From JAZQNC01 sp045536155 (GTDB lineage Bacteria; Bacillota; Clostridia; Oscillospirales; CAG-272), in the NCBI GenBank assembly GCA_045536155.1, contig JAZSMZ010000045.1:1-10357 (forward strand): a stretch of 10,357 nucleotides of DNA, given 5' to 3'. A model generated the notes under the pieces. That model did no database searches, was not told the DNA's origin, and saw only the letters and a list, made by a program, of their open reading frames with translations. Of the stretch, positions 1 through 7,134 are shown in pieces. A program made the position numbers and the translations under genes. The stretch's first letter is position 1, and every line of letters starts with the position of its first letter.

Positions 1-1064
1 CTATCGAAAACAGCGCCGCACTCAGAAACGAGCTTGAGGAAAACGGAGCGATGTTCCATTCGAACTCCGATGCCGAGCTTATCGCTTACATAGTAGCTCG
101 AGAGAGATTCTCTCACGACACTACCGACCGTGCTCTTGCATCTGTAATGGACAAGATCAACGGCGCATATTCGATGGTATTCCTTTGCTCGAACAAGATG
201 ATCGCCGTGCGCGATCCCAACGGATTCAGACCCCTTTGCATCGGTAAGCTGGGCGATTGCTGGATCTTTGCATCCGAATCGTGCGCAATTGATGCCGTAG
301 GCGGTAAATTTGTCCGCGACGTTCTGCCCGGCGAGATCGTCGTTGTAAGCAATAAGGGGCTCACCTCTCACACAGATAAATGCACCAAAAAGTCCTCCCT
401 CTGCATATTCGAGCACATATACTTTGCCCGTCCCGATTCGATAATCGACGGTCAGAGCGTACATTTTTCCCGCGTTGAGGCAGGTAAGTGCCTTGCCCGC
501 CGCCATCCCGTTGATGCGGACATCGTTTTCGGTGTGCCCGACAGCGGTCTTGATGCCGCTCTCGGATACAGCCGCGAATCCGGTATCCCTTATGCAATGG
601 GACTTATGAAGAACAGATACATCGGACGTACCTTCATTCAGACAAAGCAGAGCGAGAGAGAGGGGCTTGTCAAGCTCAAGCTCAATCCCATAAGCGCTGT
701 ACTTAAGGATAAGAGAGTGGTGGTTGTAGACGACTCTATCGTTCGCGGAACAACAACGGCAAACCTTGTGCGTATGCTTCGCGAAGCGGGAGCAAAGGAA
801 GTTCACATCCGTATTTCATCGCCGCCCTTCCTCAACCCCTGCTATTTCGGAACCGATATTTCATCACGCGATAAACTCATCGCACGCAGAATGACGATTG
901 AACAGATAAGAGAAGCGATTGATGCCGATTCCATCGGATACCTTGCCATTGAAGATCTGCACAGCATCGTGCCCGATTCCACCGTCGGTTTCTGTGATGC
1001 CTGCTTTACCGGCAACTATCCGATAAGAATTGAAGCTGAAGAAAAATTAAAGGAGAATAAATAA
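1..1064 (+). CDS. purF: Amidophosphoribosyltransferase (PurF), 5' end missing
   Basis: PurF makes 5-phosphoribosylamine from PRPP and glutamine, the first committed step of purine synthesis, in the cytoplasm. The reading frame is open from the window edge (first full codon at 3), so the ATG at 51 is internal. The N-terminal nucleophile Cys and the first part of the glutaminase domain lie outside the window. The remaining glutaminase part includes the RDPNGFRPL stretch (about 213-239). The phosphoribosyltransferase domain carries the PRPP loop VVVVDDSIVRGTT (about 717-755). Four cysteines match the Fe-S ligands of Bacillus-type PurF: one before the FEHIYFARPDS motif (402), one in NPCYFG (840), and the C-terminal CDAC pair (993, 1002). 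The stop at 1062-1064 is 2 bases before the next start, and the next gene's AAGGAG lies inside the end of purF, so the two are probably co-transcribed. Identification is secure. Confidence 0.96.
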   Translation, partial: IENSAALRNELEENGAMFHSNSDAELIAYIVARERFSHDTTDRALASVMDKINGAYSMVFLCSNKMIAVRDPNGFRPLCIGKLGDCWIFASESCAIDAVGGKFVRDVLPGEIVVVSNKGLTSHTDKCTKKSSLCIFEHIYFARPDSIIDGQSVHFSRVEAGKCLARRHPVDADIVFGVPDSGLDAALGYSRESGIPYAMGLMKNRYIGRTFIQTKQSEREGLVKLKLNPISAVLKDKRVVVVDDSIVRGTTTANLVRMLREAGAKEVHIRISSPPFLNPCYFGTDISSRDKLIARRMTIEQIREAIDADSIGYLAIEDLHSIVPDSTVGFCDACFTGNYPIRIEAEEKLKENK

Positions 1065-1066
1065 CA

Positions 1067-1750
1067 ATGAAACGTTCAGAAATTAACGCATACCTTCGTC
1101 ACGCAGAGCAGGTTTTCAAATCTAAAAACTTTCTTTTGCCCCCCTTCGCATACTTTTCTCCCGAAGATTGGAAGGATAAGCTCGACAGCCCCGAATATAA
1201 GGAGATCCGCGAGTGCGCTCTCGGTTGGGATATAACCGATTTCGGCTCCGGTGACTTTGAAAAGATGGGTCTTTTCCTCTTCACACTCAGAAACGGTAAC
1301 TACTACAATAACGCTTATGAAAAGCCCTACGCCGAAAAGATCATGCTTGTCGGCGAAGGCCAGATCACTCCCTATCACTATCACAAATCCAAGCTCGAGG
1401 ATATCATCAACCGCGGCGGCGGAAATCTCCTTATCTCGGTATACAACAGCGCGCCCGACGGAAAATCCTTTGATACTACACCCGTAACCGTATGCTCGGA
1501 CGGACGCCGCTACACCGTTGAGGCAGGCAGCGTTATCCGTCTCAGACCCGGCGAAAGCATGACAATGACTCGCGGACTTTTCCACCAGTTCTGGGGCGAA
1601 GAGGGATGCGGCGAGGTCATGGTAGGCGAAGTTTCGATGGTTAATGACGATAACGGTGACAACTTCTTCTATAAGCCTGTCGGAAGATTCCCCGAAATTG
1701 AAGAGGACGAGGCTCCTATCTACCTTCTCGGTCAGGATTACGCACTTTAA
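1067..1750 (+). CDS. D-lyxose isomerase family cupin enzyme (DUF1498)
   Basis: A 227-residue single-domain cupin of the D-lyxose ketol-isomerase family. Characterised members interconvert D-lyxose and D-xylulose, and often D-mannose/D-fructose or L-ribose/L-ribulose, using a divalent metal such as Mn. The metal-site residues are visible: His104 and His106 in TPYHYHKSKLED, Glu111 in the same motif, and His173 in GLFHQFWGE. The length is normal for the family and no signal peptide is present, so it is cytoplasmic. The start at 1067 is supported by AAGGAG at about 1050-1055, inside the end of purF. The product, xylulose or a related ketopentose, would enter the pentose phosphate pathway, which also feeds the PRPP used by PurF; that link is an inference from gene order. 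Substrate specificity among lyxose, mannose and ribose cannot be read from the sequence. Confidence 0.88.
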   Translation: MKRSEINAYLRHAEQVFKSKNFLLPPFAYFSPEDWKDKLDSPEYKEIRECALGWDITDFGSGDFEKMGLFLFTLRNGNYYNNAYEKPYAEKIMLVGEGQITPYHYHKSKLEDIINRGGGNLLISVYNSAPDGKSFDTTPVTVCSDGRRYTVEAGSVIRLRPGESMTMTRGLFHQFWGEEGCGEVMVGEVSMVNDDNGDNFFYKPVGRFPEIEEDEAPIYLLGQDYAL

Positions 1751-1757
1751 ATCAACA

Positions 1758-1773
1758 TTAACTTACAAGTTAA
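1758..1773. repeat. Short palindrome between isomerase and GH127 genes
   Basis: TTAACTT-AC-AAGTTAA: a perfect inverted repeat with 7-bp arms and a 2-base centre, in the 50-base gap between the isomerase stop and the GH127 start. The centre is too small for a stable RNA hairpin loop, so if functional it is more likely a DNA operator half-site pair than a terminator. I see no promoter motif next to it. It may be chance in an A/T-rich gap. Confidence 0.35.
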
Positions 1774-1800
1774 AGACAACAGACGAAAGGAAATACAGAA

Positions 1801-3645
1801 ATGTTGTTAAAAGACTTGCAATTTAAACCGTTCAGTATAGATGAGCTTAAGCCTTCGGGCTGGCTTATGCGCCAGCTTCGTCTGCAGGCCGACGGACTCA
1901 GCGGCAATCTTCAGAAGATATGGCCCGATATCCGAGACAGCGCTTGGATAGGCGGAAAGTGCGACGGTTGGGAACGCGTTCCTTACTGGCTCGACGGATT
2001 TATTCCGCTTGCATACATACTCGAGGATAAGGCACTTATCGCCGATGCTGACCGATACGTAAACGGAATAATTGACCGCATTGCGCCCGACGGATGGGTT
2101 TGCCCCTGTCCCGATGATCAGCGGGCATCGTACGATATGTGGGCATACTTGCTTATCTGCAAGGTCTTTACCGTATATGCCGACTGCAATAAAGAGGCCG
2201 AAAGTAAGATTCAGACAATTCTCGAACGTGCACTTTCTGTTCTTGATAAGCACCTTGATCAGTATCCGCTCTTCGATTGGGGAAAGGCACGTTGGTTTGA
2301 AGGTCTTATCCCTGTTTATTGGCTTTACGAGCGCAATCATGACGATGCAATGCTTGAGCTTGCCGTCAAACTGCGCACACAGGGAAGCAACTGGGAGCAG
2401 ATCATGGACAGCGAAGCTGTCCGCAAGATCAGCCCCGAATGGGGATTTGATACTCATATCGTAAACCTCAACATGATGCTAAAATCGGGCGCGGTCGTTT
2501 CGAGAATAGACGGCAATGATCCCGATGCTTTTGCTTTGTCGGCGATTGAAACACTCGATAAATATCACGGAATGCCCACAGGTGCTTTTGCAGGCGACGA
2601 ATGTCTTGCAGGCAATTCACCGATTCAGGGTACCGAGCTTTGCGGTATCGTTGAAGCGATGTACTCCTACGAAACAATGCTCGCTATCTCAGGCAATCCT
2701 TACTGGGCAGACCGACTTGAGCGCCTTGCATTCAATGCGCTCCCTGCCACAATTTCCGCCGATATGTGGACGCACCAGTACGATCAGATGACAAATCAGA
2801 TCGAGTGTGCACCCTTTGCGGAGGACAAAAAGCCCTTCACCACCAACACTCCCGATGCGCATACATTCGGACTTGAGCCGAACTTCGGTTGCTGTACGGC
2901 AAACTTTAACCAGGGCTGGCCCAAGTTTGCGATGTCCACCTTCATGCGCTACGATAAGGGAATCGTGTCTACTGTGCTGGCGCCCTCGAGCGTAAGCACG
3001 AAGATCGGCAATGCAAACGTAAACATAAGTCTTGAAACAGACTATCCCTTTACAAACAAGCTCGTATACCGTATAAAAACCGATTCTCCCATCAGCTTTA
3101 CGCTGAAGATCCGTATTCCTTCCTTTGTTGATGGTGTTACTATCGACGGCAAGGATACCTTTGAGAATATCAAATGGATGTCGATGGGAAGTGTGTGGAA
3201 CGGCGAGCATACCATAACTATCGATCTTAACGTAAAGACCAAGCTCCGCGCACGTCCCAACGATATGGTGTGCGTCGAGCGCGGACCCCTTATTTTCGCA
3301 CTTGCTATTGACGAGGAGTGGGAGAAGATCGAAAGTGAACGCAATGGCGAAAAGATCGTTTATCCCTATTGCGACTACTATGTGCATCCCAAGTCTGAGT
3401 GGAATTTTGCTCTGACGAGTGATGCATTCAAGATCAAGCGTAATAAGTTCGATATCCCCTTTACGGCCGAAAATCCGCCTATTGAGCTTAGCGGCGAGGG
3501 CGTGCTTATCGATTGGCCCGAAGAGGACGGCAAATGCGCTGCTGTTCCTAACAGCCGCGAGCCGCTCAGCGATGTAAAAAAGATCAGATTCATTCCTTAC
3601 GGATGTGCCCGACTCCGCATTACCGAGCTGCCCTTTATCAAGTGA
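1801..3645 (+). CDS. GH127/DUF1680 beta-L-arabinofuranosidase-type glycoside hydrolase
   Basis: A 614-residue protein of the DUF1680 (GH127 and relatives) fold: an N-terminal (alpha/alpha)6-barrel of about 380 residues, then beta-sandwich sequence to the end. In the studied Bifidobacterium enzyme HypBA1, a zinc bound by Glu and three Cys activates a cysteine nucleophile, with a separate Glu as acid/base. The equivalents visible here are Glu279 and Cys281 in GTELCG, the pair Cys364-Cys365 in NFGCCTAN, and Glu267 in AGDECLAG as likely acid/base, so the enzyme appears catalytically competent. The N-terminal segment around SAWIGG and GWERVPYWLDGF (about 48-67) is typical of DUF1680 proteins. There is no signal peptide or membrane segment, so it should act on imported oligosaccharides. 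The ATG at 1801 follows AAAGGA (1786-1791). The gene is last in the purF-isomerase unit. The exact sugar is uncertain, since the superfamily covers several linkages. Confidence 0.87.
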   Translation: MLLKDLQFKPFSIDELKPSGWLMRQLRLQADGLSGNLQKIWPDIRDSAWIGGKCDGWERVPYWLDGFIPLAYILEDKALIADADRYVNGIIDRIAPDGWVCPCPDDQRASYDMWAYLLICKVFTVYADCNKEAESKIQTILERALSVLDKHLDQYPLFDWGKARWFEGLIPVYWLYERNHDDAMLELAVKLRTQGSNWEQIMDSEAVRKISPEWGFDTHIVNLNMMLKSGAVVSRIDGNDPDAFALSAIETLDKYHGMPTGAFAGDECLAGNSPIQGTELCGIVEAMYSYETMLAISGNPYWADRLERLAFNALPATISADMWTHQYDQMTNQIECAPFAEDKKPFTTNTPDAHTFGLEPNFGCCTANFNQGWPKFAMSTFMRYDKGIVSTVLAPSSVSTKIGNANVNISLETDYPFTNKLVYRIKTDSPISFTLKIRIPSFVDGVTIDGKDTFENIKWMSMGSVWNGEHTITIDLNVKTKLRARPNDMVCVERGPLIFALAIDEEWEKIESERNGEKIVYPYCDYYVHPKSEWNFALTSDAFKIKRNKFDIPFTAENPPIELSGEGVLIDWPEEDGKCAAVPNSREPLSDVKKIRFIPYGCARLRITELPFIK

Positions 3646-3647
3646 AC

Positions 3648-3683
3648 AAAAAAATCCAATGGCTGACTGCCATTGGATTTTTT
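3648..3683. terminator. Bidirectional intrinsic terminator between convergent genes
   Basis: A 10-bp perfect stem, ATCCAATGGC (3654-3663) pairing with GCCATTGGAT (3669-3678), around the loop TGACT. It is flanked by a run of seven A on the left and six T on the right, so it reads as a rho-independent terminator on both strands. It begins 2 bases after the GH127 stop and ends 17 bases before the stop end of the minus-strand membrane protein gene. It can close both operons. Confidence 0.93.
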
Positions 3684-3699
3684 ATTTTGTTTTGATGCT

Positions 3700-4512
3700 T
3701 TATAAGAACTGTCTGTTGTACTTTTTCTCTGCATTTTCCACTTTCTCGACTTTGCTTCTTGTAAAGACGACCAATGCCGCAATCAGCAGGTAAATCGCCG
3801 CAATTACGGTGCAGGGAATGAATGCATCCGAATAGTTGACGTAGTTGTGTGCCAACACAAAGAAGCAAACGATGATCGCTGCCATCGTGCCTATGAAGTG
3901 AAGTGAAATTCTGAATAACAGCGAGAATTTTGCACGAAGAATAAACTCAAAAAGAGTCATTACAGCGGCAAAAATAAGGAAATAACACTGGTTTATAAAA
4001 TGGGGTGCACCCGAGGCGACCTCGATCGAATAGGTGAGGATCTCGGTTAGGAAGATCGACAGGGAAAAGTACATGGCGAACGGGAAGATGATCTTTTTTA
4101 CCGTAAACTCGTTTGTTATTTTTCTTATCAAAGCATAAATACCTGCAAAGATAAAATAAATCAGACTCAGCGGAATAAGGCTAAACAGCGCGCCGATTAT
4201 GTTTTCGGTCTTTCCCGTAAGGGTAACAAGCACAAGTATAAAGAGCGCCAGCGTCCCTATCCAATGAATAAGCAAGGCCAATGAACGGCTCAATGCCTTT
4301 GCATAGAACAGCTGATTTAACGCTGCCAGACCCATCGCATAGAGGAATATCCAAACGATCATTTCGACTACAAAAGCCTCATTTGACCGTCTTGCGATAT
4401 ATACACCTGCTGTTGCGAGAAATGTTATAAGCGAAAAGTACAAAAAACAAGGGTAAACGAAGCGATAGAGTACCGTTGAAAGATGACTTTTAATGGTTTG
4501 CTCCTTTTGCAT
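3700..4512 (-). CDS. Eight-helix membrane protein with internal duplication (DUF3021-like halves)
   Basis: A 270-residue polytopic protein of no known function. Hydrophobic segments lie at about 20-40, 48-68, 78-98, 106-128, 141-163, 174-192, 202-220 and 228-250, giving eight helices and short charged ends. The two halves align with each other at an offset of about 122 residues: YPCFLYFSLITFL (20-32) with FPFAMYFSLSIFL (143-155), IHWIGT (82-87) with LHFIGT (204-209), and a Pro- and Tyr-containing fourth helix in each half. Each half resembles the small four-helix DUF3021 type, including the helix-3 histidine; this resemblance is from memory and is only moderately sure. The start is supported by AGGAGT 9 bases upstream, right after the stop of the preceding DUF4432 gene, so the two are co-transcribed. 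The C-terminal tail is charged (Lys/Glu-rich). No catalytic motif is visible, and a transporter or sensor role would be a guess. Confidence 0.85.
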   Translation of the reverse strand: MQKEQTIKSHLSTVLYRFVYPCFLYFSLITFLATAGVYIARRSNEAFVVEMIVWIFLYAMGLAALNQLFYAKALSRSLALLIHWIGTLALFILVLVTLTGKTENIIGALFSLIPLSLIYFIFAGIYALIRKITNEFTVKKIIFPFAMYFSLSIFLTEILTYSIEVASGAPHFINQCYFLIFAAVMTLFEFILRAKFSLLFRISLHFIGTMAAIIVCFFVLAHNYVNYSDAFIPCTVIAAIYLLIAALVVFTRSKVEKVENAEKKYNRQFL

Positions 4513-4528
4513 CTGGATATTACTCCTG

Positions 4529-5491
4529 TTATTTGCTGAGACGCTTAAAGCTGATCTCGAATTTGTTTACGATGCTCGAACGGGGCTCGATGTATTTCAT
4601 TGAGCCGTTGGCGATCGCATCGTCGATGCCGTCGATGGAGCAGGATGCGGGCTCAAGACCCATTACGTAGTCGCCCTGACCGAACATTCTCCACTGAAGA
4701 GCACGGTCGAGAATGGGAGAATCGAACTTTATGCGCATCGATGTATCAATGGCGGGATTATCGATACCGAGTACGTTCTCGGAAAGGAAGTGGTACCAGC
4801 ACATTTCTTCAAAGCCTGCAGTGGGAGCGTGTACGACCGACCAATCGGGCTCGGTAGATGCATGCTCGTTACGCGGAACGGATCTGATTGCGGGAATATA
4901 GGGCTTTGCACTTTCGGATACGAGCGGATAACCCATGTTGAAGTGATAAAGCATGGAAATGCGCTCGCGCTCAAAGCCGAGGTTGGTGATCGTATCGGTA
5001 AAGCGGATTACGTCACTGCCTTTTTCACAATAGATCTCGCGCTTTAACTGAAGCTTGACGCCGAAAAGGCGAGCTTCGCGCATGATGCCCGAAATTTTTA
5101 CCGAGCAGCCGTCGTCAGCAAGCTCAACGCATACGTTTTCTGCGGGAGTATTGGAGATACGTCCGTGAAGTCCGTGATCTTCGTTGGGACTGCCCGTGTT
5201 CTGCAGACCGCAGGTGCAAAGGAATCCGCCGCCGAAGGTGTTGAGCCAGCCGATACCCTTGTCGTCGTAATATGCGGGATCAACGATACCGGTGGGCGAA
5301 AGGAATGCAAGATTGTGTCCGCAGTAGCGAACGGTGAAGAGATCGAGGGCGCGATCGGCAACGAGAGTAAAGCTAAGATCGCCGCCGTTCCAGACGTCGA
5401 TAGCGCGCACTCCGTCTGCCTTTCCGCCAACAAGTCGGTATTGTTTTACATCAAAAAGCTGAGAGGTATTTCCAACGTGGAGCTGTTCCAT
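4529..5491 (-). CDS. DUF4432 family galactose mutarotase-like protein
   Basis: A 320-residue protein of the aldose 1-epimerase / galactose mutarotase superfold, DUF4432 branch. Branch hallmarks include VADRALDL (44-51), LAFLSPTG (61-68), the GWLNTFGGGFLCTCGLQN stretch (81-98), HGLHGRISNTP (106-116) and LYHFNMGYP (181-189). Three residues sit where the GalM catalytic residues are expected: His109, His183 and Glu280 (GLEPAS). A sugar epimerase or anomerase activity is therefore plausible, but I know of no settled substrate for this branch. There is no signal peptide, so it is cytoplasmic. The start at 5491 has AAGGAG (plus-strand CTCCTT at 5500-5505) 8 bases upstream. It is the first gene of a two-gene minus-strand operon with the membrane protein. 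It converges on the GH127/isomerase unit, which fits a shared sugar-handling role by inference. Confidence 0.88.
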   Translation of the reverse strand: MEQLHVGNTSQLFDVKQYRLVGGKADGVRAIDVWNGGDLSFTLVADRALDLFTVRYCGHNLAFLSPTGIVDPAYYDDKGIGWLNTFGGGFLCTCGLQNTGSPNEDHGLHGRISNTPAENVCVELADDGCSVKISGIMREARLFGVKLQLKREIYCEKGSDVIRFTDTITNLGFERERISMLYHFNMGYPLVSESAKPYIPAIRSVPRNEHASTEPDWSVVHAPTAGFEEMCWYHFLSENVLGIDNPAIDTSMRIKFDSPILDRALQWRMFGQGDYVMGLEPASCSIDGIDDAIANGSMKYIEPRSSIVNKFEISFKRLSK

Positions 5492-5547
5492 TTTTGATTC
5501 TCCTTATGTATGTTAAATATTAAATAAAAATTCATCTAATATTATCA

Positions 5548-5556
5548 ATTATAGCA
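5548..5556 (-). promoter_or_regulatory. Extended -10 promoter for the DUF4432 operon
   Basis: On the minus strand this reads TGCTATAAT, a full -10 hexamer (5553 to 5548) with the extended TG one base upstream. No good -35 is found at 16-18 bases (best 3 of 6 matches), which fits an extended -10 promoter. It predicts an RNA start near 5541 and a leader of about 50 bases. It lies back to back with the nusB promoter. Confidence 0.65.
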
Positions 5557-5586
5557 CATCATTGACCGATATTACATCGATAAAGG

Positions 5587-5615
5587 TTGACAATTTGTTA
5601 AAAAATATGTATAAT
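5587..5615 (+). promoter_or_regulatory. Perfect-consensus sigma-A promoter for the nusB operon
   Basis: TTGACA (5587-5592), a 17-base spacer, then TATAAT (5610-5615): an exact match to the vegetative consensus. The expected start is near 5622, leaving a leader of about 53 A/T-rich bases before the nusB ATG at 5675. It probably drives the whole cluster through 9942, because no comparable promoter or terminator was seen between those genes. Confidence 0.88.
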
Positions 5616-5674
5616 TAAATATAATTATATTATTATGGACAAATATTATTATTTTTCAGATAGGAATCAGACTT

Positions 5675-6193
5675 ATGAAAAGACGTGAAGCTCGTGAGCT
5701 GTTGTTTGCATTGATTTACGAAACCGGTTTTGAGTATCCTTTTACCGATGCCGCTCGCACCGTTGAGGCCATCTACAACTCCGCAAAGGAGTATCGCGAG
5801 CTCGAAGAGGATAAATATATCCGCGAGGTATATTTTGATATCTGGGACAAGATTCCCGAGATAGATGAGGCCATCTCAGAGCATACTGTTGGCTGGAAGC
5901 AGGAGCGCCTTTCCCGTGTTTCGCTCGCAATAATGCGCCTTAGCGTTTATGAGCTTAAATATCGTGAGGATATCTCTTACAGCATTTCCATCAATGAGGC
6001 TGTGGAGCTTGCCAAGAAATACGATCACGATAAATCTCCCAAGTTCATCAACGGTGTTCTCAACGCCGTAGCCGATAGGCTCGGCAAAAAGGGAGGCATC
6101 GTTAACATTGACGAAACAGTAGAAAATGATGAGCCCGAGATTGAAGTTGAGATAGTCGAAGAGCCCATCGAAAATGATGGCAGCGAAGAATGA
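5675..6193 (+). CDS. nusB: Transcription antitermination factor NusB
   Basis: NusB binds boxA RNA with NusE (ribosomal protein S10) and supports antitermination of rRNA transcription. The 172-residue product has the family landmarks: an N-terminal arginine-rich RNA-binding helix (KRREARELLFALIYE, 2-16), the ERLSRVSLAIMRLSVYEL helix (77-94), and the highly conserved C-terminal segment with SINEAVELAKKYD and SPKFINGVL (about 104-127). Typical NusB proteins have about 130-150 residues. Here the core ends near residue 138 and a strongly acidic tail follows, with 14 Asp/Glu in the last 28 residues. The start has a modest TAGGAA 8 bases upstream. The gene is first of the operon, behind a consensus promoter, and its stop overlaps the next start as ATGA. 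Confidence 0.95.
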   Translation: MKRREARELLFALIYETGFEYPFTDAARTVEAIYNSAKEYRELEEDKYIREVYFDIWDKIPEIDEAISEHTVGWKQERLSRVSLAIMRLSVYELKYREDISYSISINEAVELAKKYDHDKSPKFINGVLNAVADRLGKKGGIVNIDETVENDEPEIEVEIVEEPIENDGSEE

Positions 6194-7110
6194 ACCGACT
6201 GTTTTTGGGGATAGATACCTCGAATTATACCACATCGGCATCGGTTGCCGATGAAAACGGACGCATTTTGAAAAACGTCAAGCGCCCTTTACCCGTGGCC
6301 GAGGGCGAACGCGGACTTCGCCAGAGCGACGCTGTATTTGCACACATAAAAAACATCCCCTCGCTTTTCGAGGAGCTTGGCAGTGTCGATTTTGACTATG
6401 TAGGATACTCCGCATATCCGCGCGATGCCGAAGGCTCGTATATGCCCTGCTTTGAAACGGGACATGCCGTTGCATCAGCGATATCGGCCGTTTGCGGTAA
6501 AGAGTGTACGCCTTTTTCACATCAGGCTGGGCATATACGTGCCGCTCTTTACTCGTCTGGAAAGGATGATCTCAGATACGGCGAGTTTTTAGCCTTTCAC
6601 GTGTCGGGAGGCACTACCGAGCTACTCCATGTCCAAAACGGCAAGATAGAGCTCGTCGGTGAAACGCTCGATCTCAATGCCGGTCAGGCCGTTGACAGGA
6701 TCGGCGTTCTATTAGGGCTTAAATTCCCCTGCGGCCCCGCGCTCGAGGCAATGGCTGGCGATGCCGCCGCGCCCAAACCGAAAATTTGCGTCAAGGGAAC
6801 TGACTGCAACCTTTCGGGACTTGAAAACAAAGCCAAAAACATGATCGAATCGGGCGAGGGAAAATCTGTCATCGCGGCATATACGCTCGATTTCATAGCG
6901 CAGACAATATTTAAAATGACAATTAACGCACGCGAAAAGTACGGGAATATTCCTGTCATTTACGCGGGCGGCGTAATGTCCAACAAGCGCATAAGACGTA
7001 AGCTTGAGAAAAATGCCGATACGTATTTTGCCGCGCCGGAGTTTTCATGCGACAATGCGGCAGGATGTGCGCTTCTTTGCCGAGATCTTATAGTCGACGG
7101 CAAAAGATAA
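6190..7110 (+). CDS. TsaD/Kae1-like paralogue (peptidase M22 family), function unassigned
   Basis: A 306-residue ASKHA-fold protein related to TsaD, the t6A37 tRNA modification enzyme, but apparently a paralogue. It has the ATP-grasping glycine motif SGGTT (139-143), the HxxxH metal pair His111 and His115 (SHQAGH), GETLDLNAGQAVDRIG (157-172), the GGVMSNKRIR motif (260-269) and Asp288 in EFSCDNAAG, all aligning with TsaD signatures. The N-terminal motif is GIDTSNYTTS (7-16) instead of the TsaD GIETSCDET. That change marks a clostridial subgroup often found beside nusB and xseA, recalled from genome annotation. Its start overlaps the nusB stop (ATGA), so translation is probably coupled; no strong ribosome site of its own is seen. 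It could be the only TsaD in the genome, but a separate canonical tsaD elsewhere is more likely. Confidence 0.83.
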   Translation: MNRLFLGIDTSNYTTSASVADENGRILKNVKRPLPVAEGERGLRQSDAVFAHIKNIPSLFEELGSVDFDYVGYSAYPRDAEGSYMPCFETGHAVASAISAVCGKECTPFSHQAGHIRAALYSSGKDDLRYGEFLAFHVSGGTTELLHVQNGKIELVGETLDLNAGQAVDRIGVLLGLKFPCGPALEAMAGDAAAPKPKICVKGTDCNLSGLENKAKNMIESGEGKSVIAAYTLDFIAQTIFKMTINAREKYGNIPVIYAGGVMSNKRIRRKLEKNADTYFAAPEFSCDNAAGCALLCRDLIVDGKR

Positions 7111-7134
7111 CAACGAATTTTCAGTGAGGTAAAA

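Noticed and set aside
51..53. ATG at 51 as the start of purF.
   Set aside because: The frame is open upstream to the window edge and encodes PurF-like sequence (IENSAALRNELEENGA), so the gene is truncated by the window and this Met is internal.
1076..1585. Long open frame on the minus strand opposite the isomerase gene.
   Set aside because: It is a shadow of the clearly homologous plus-strand gene; its translation has no recognisable family and no ribosome site.
1807..2457. Long open frame on the minus strand opposite the GH127 gene.
   Set aside because: It lies fully antisense to a conserved enzyme domain and gives no recognisable protein; explained by codon bias of the real gene.
2689..3387. 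Another long minus-strand open frame within the GH127 gene.
   Set aside because: Same reasoning: it covers conserved catalytic sequence on the other strand and lacks start signals.
5635..5688. A 17-codon leader-type reading frame with three consecutive Tyr codons, overlapping the nusB start out of frame.
   Set aside because: No ribosome binding site precedes it, its ATG is only about 13 bases from the predicted transcript start, and the Tyr run comes from an A/T-rich TAT repeat. There is no sign of an attenuator hairpin.
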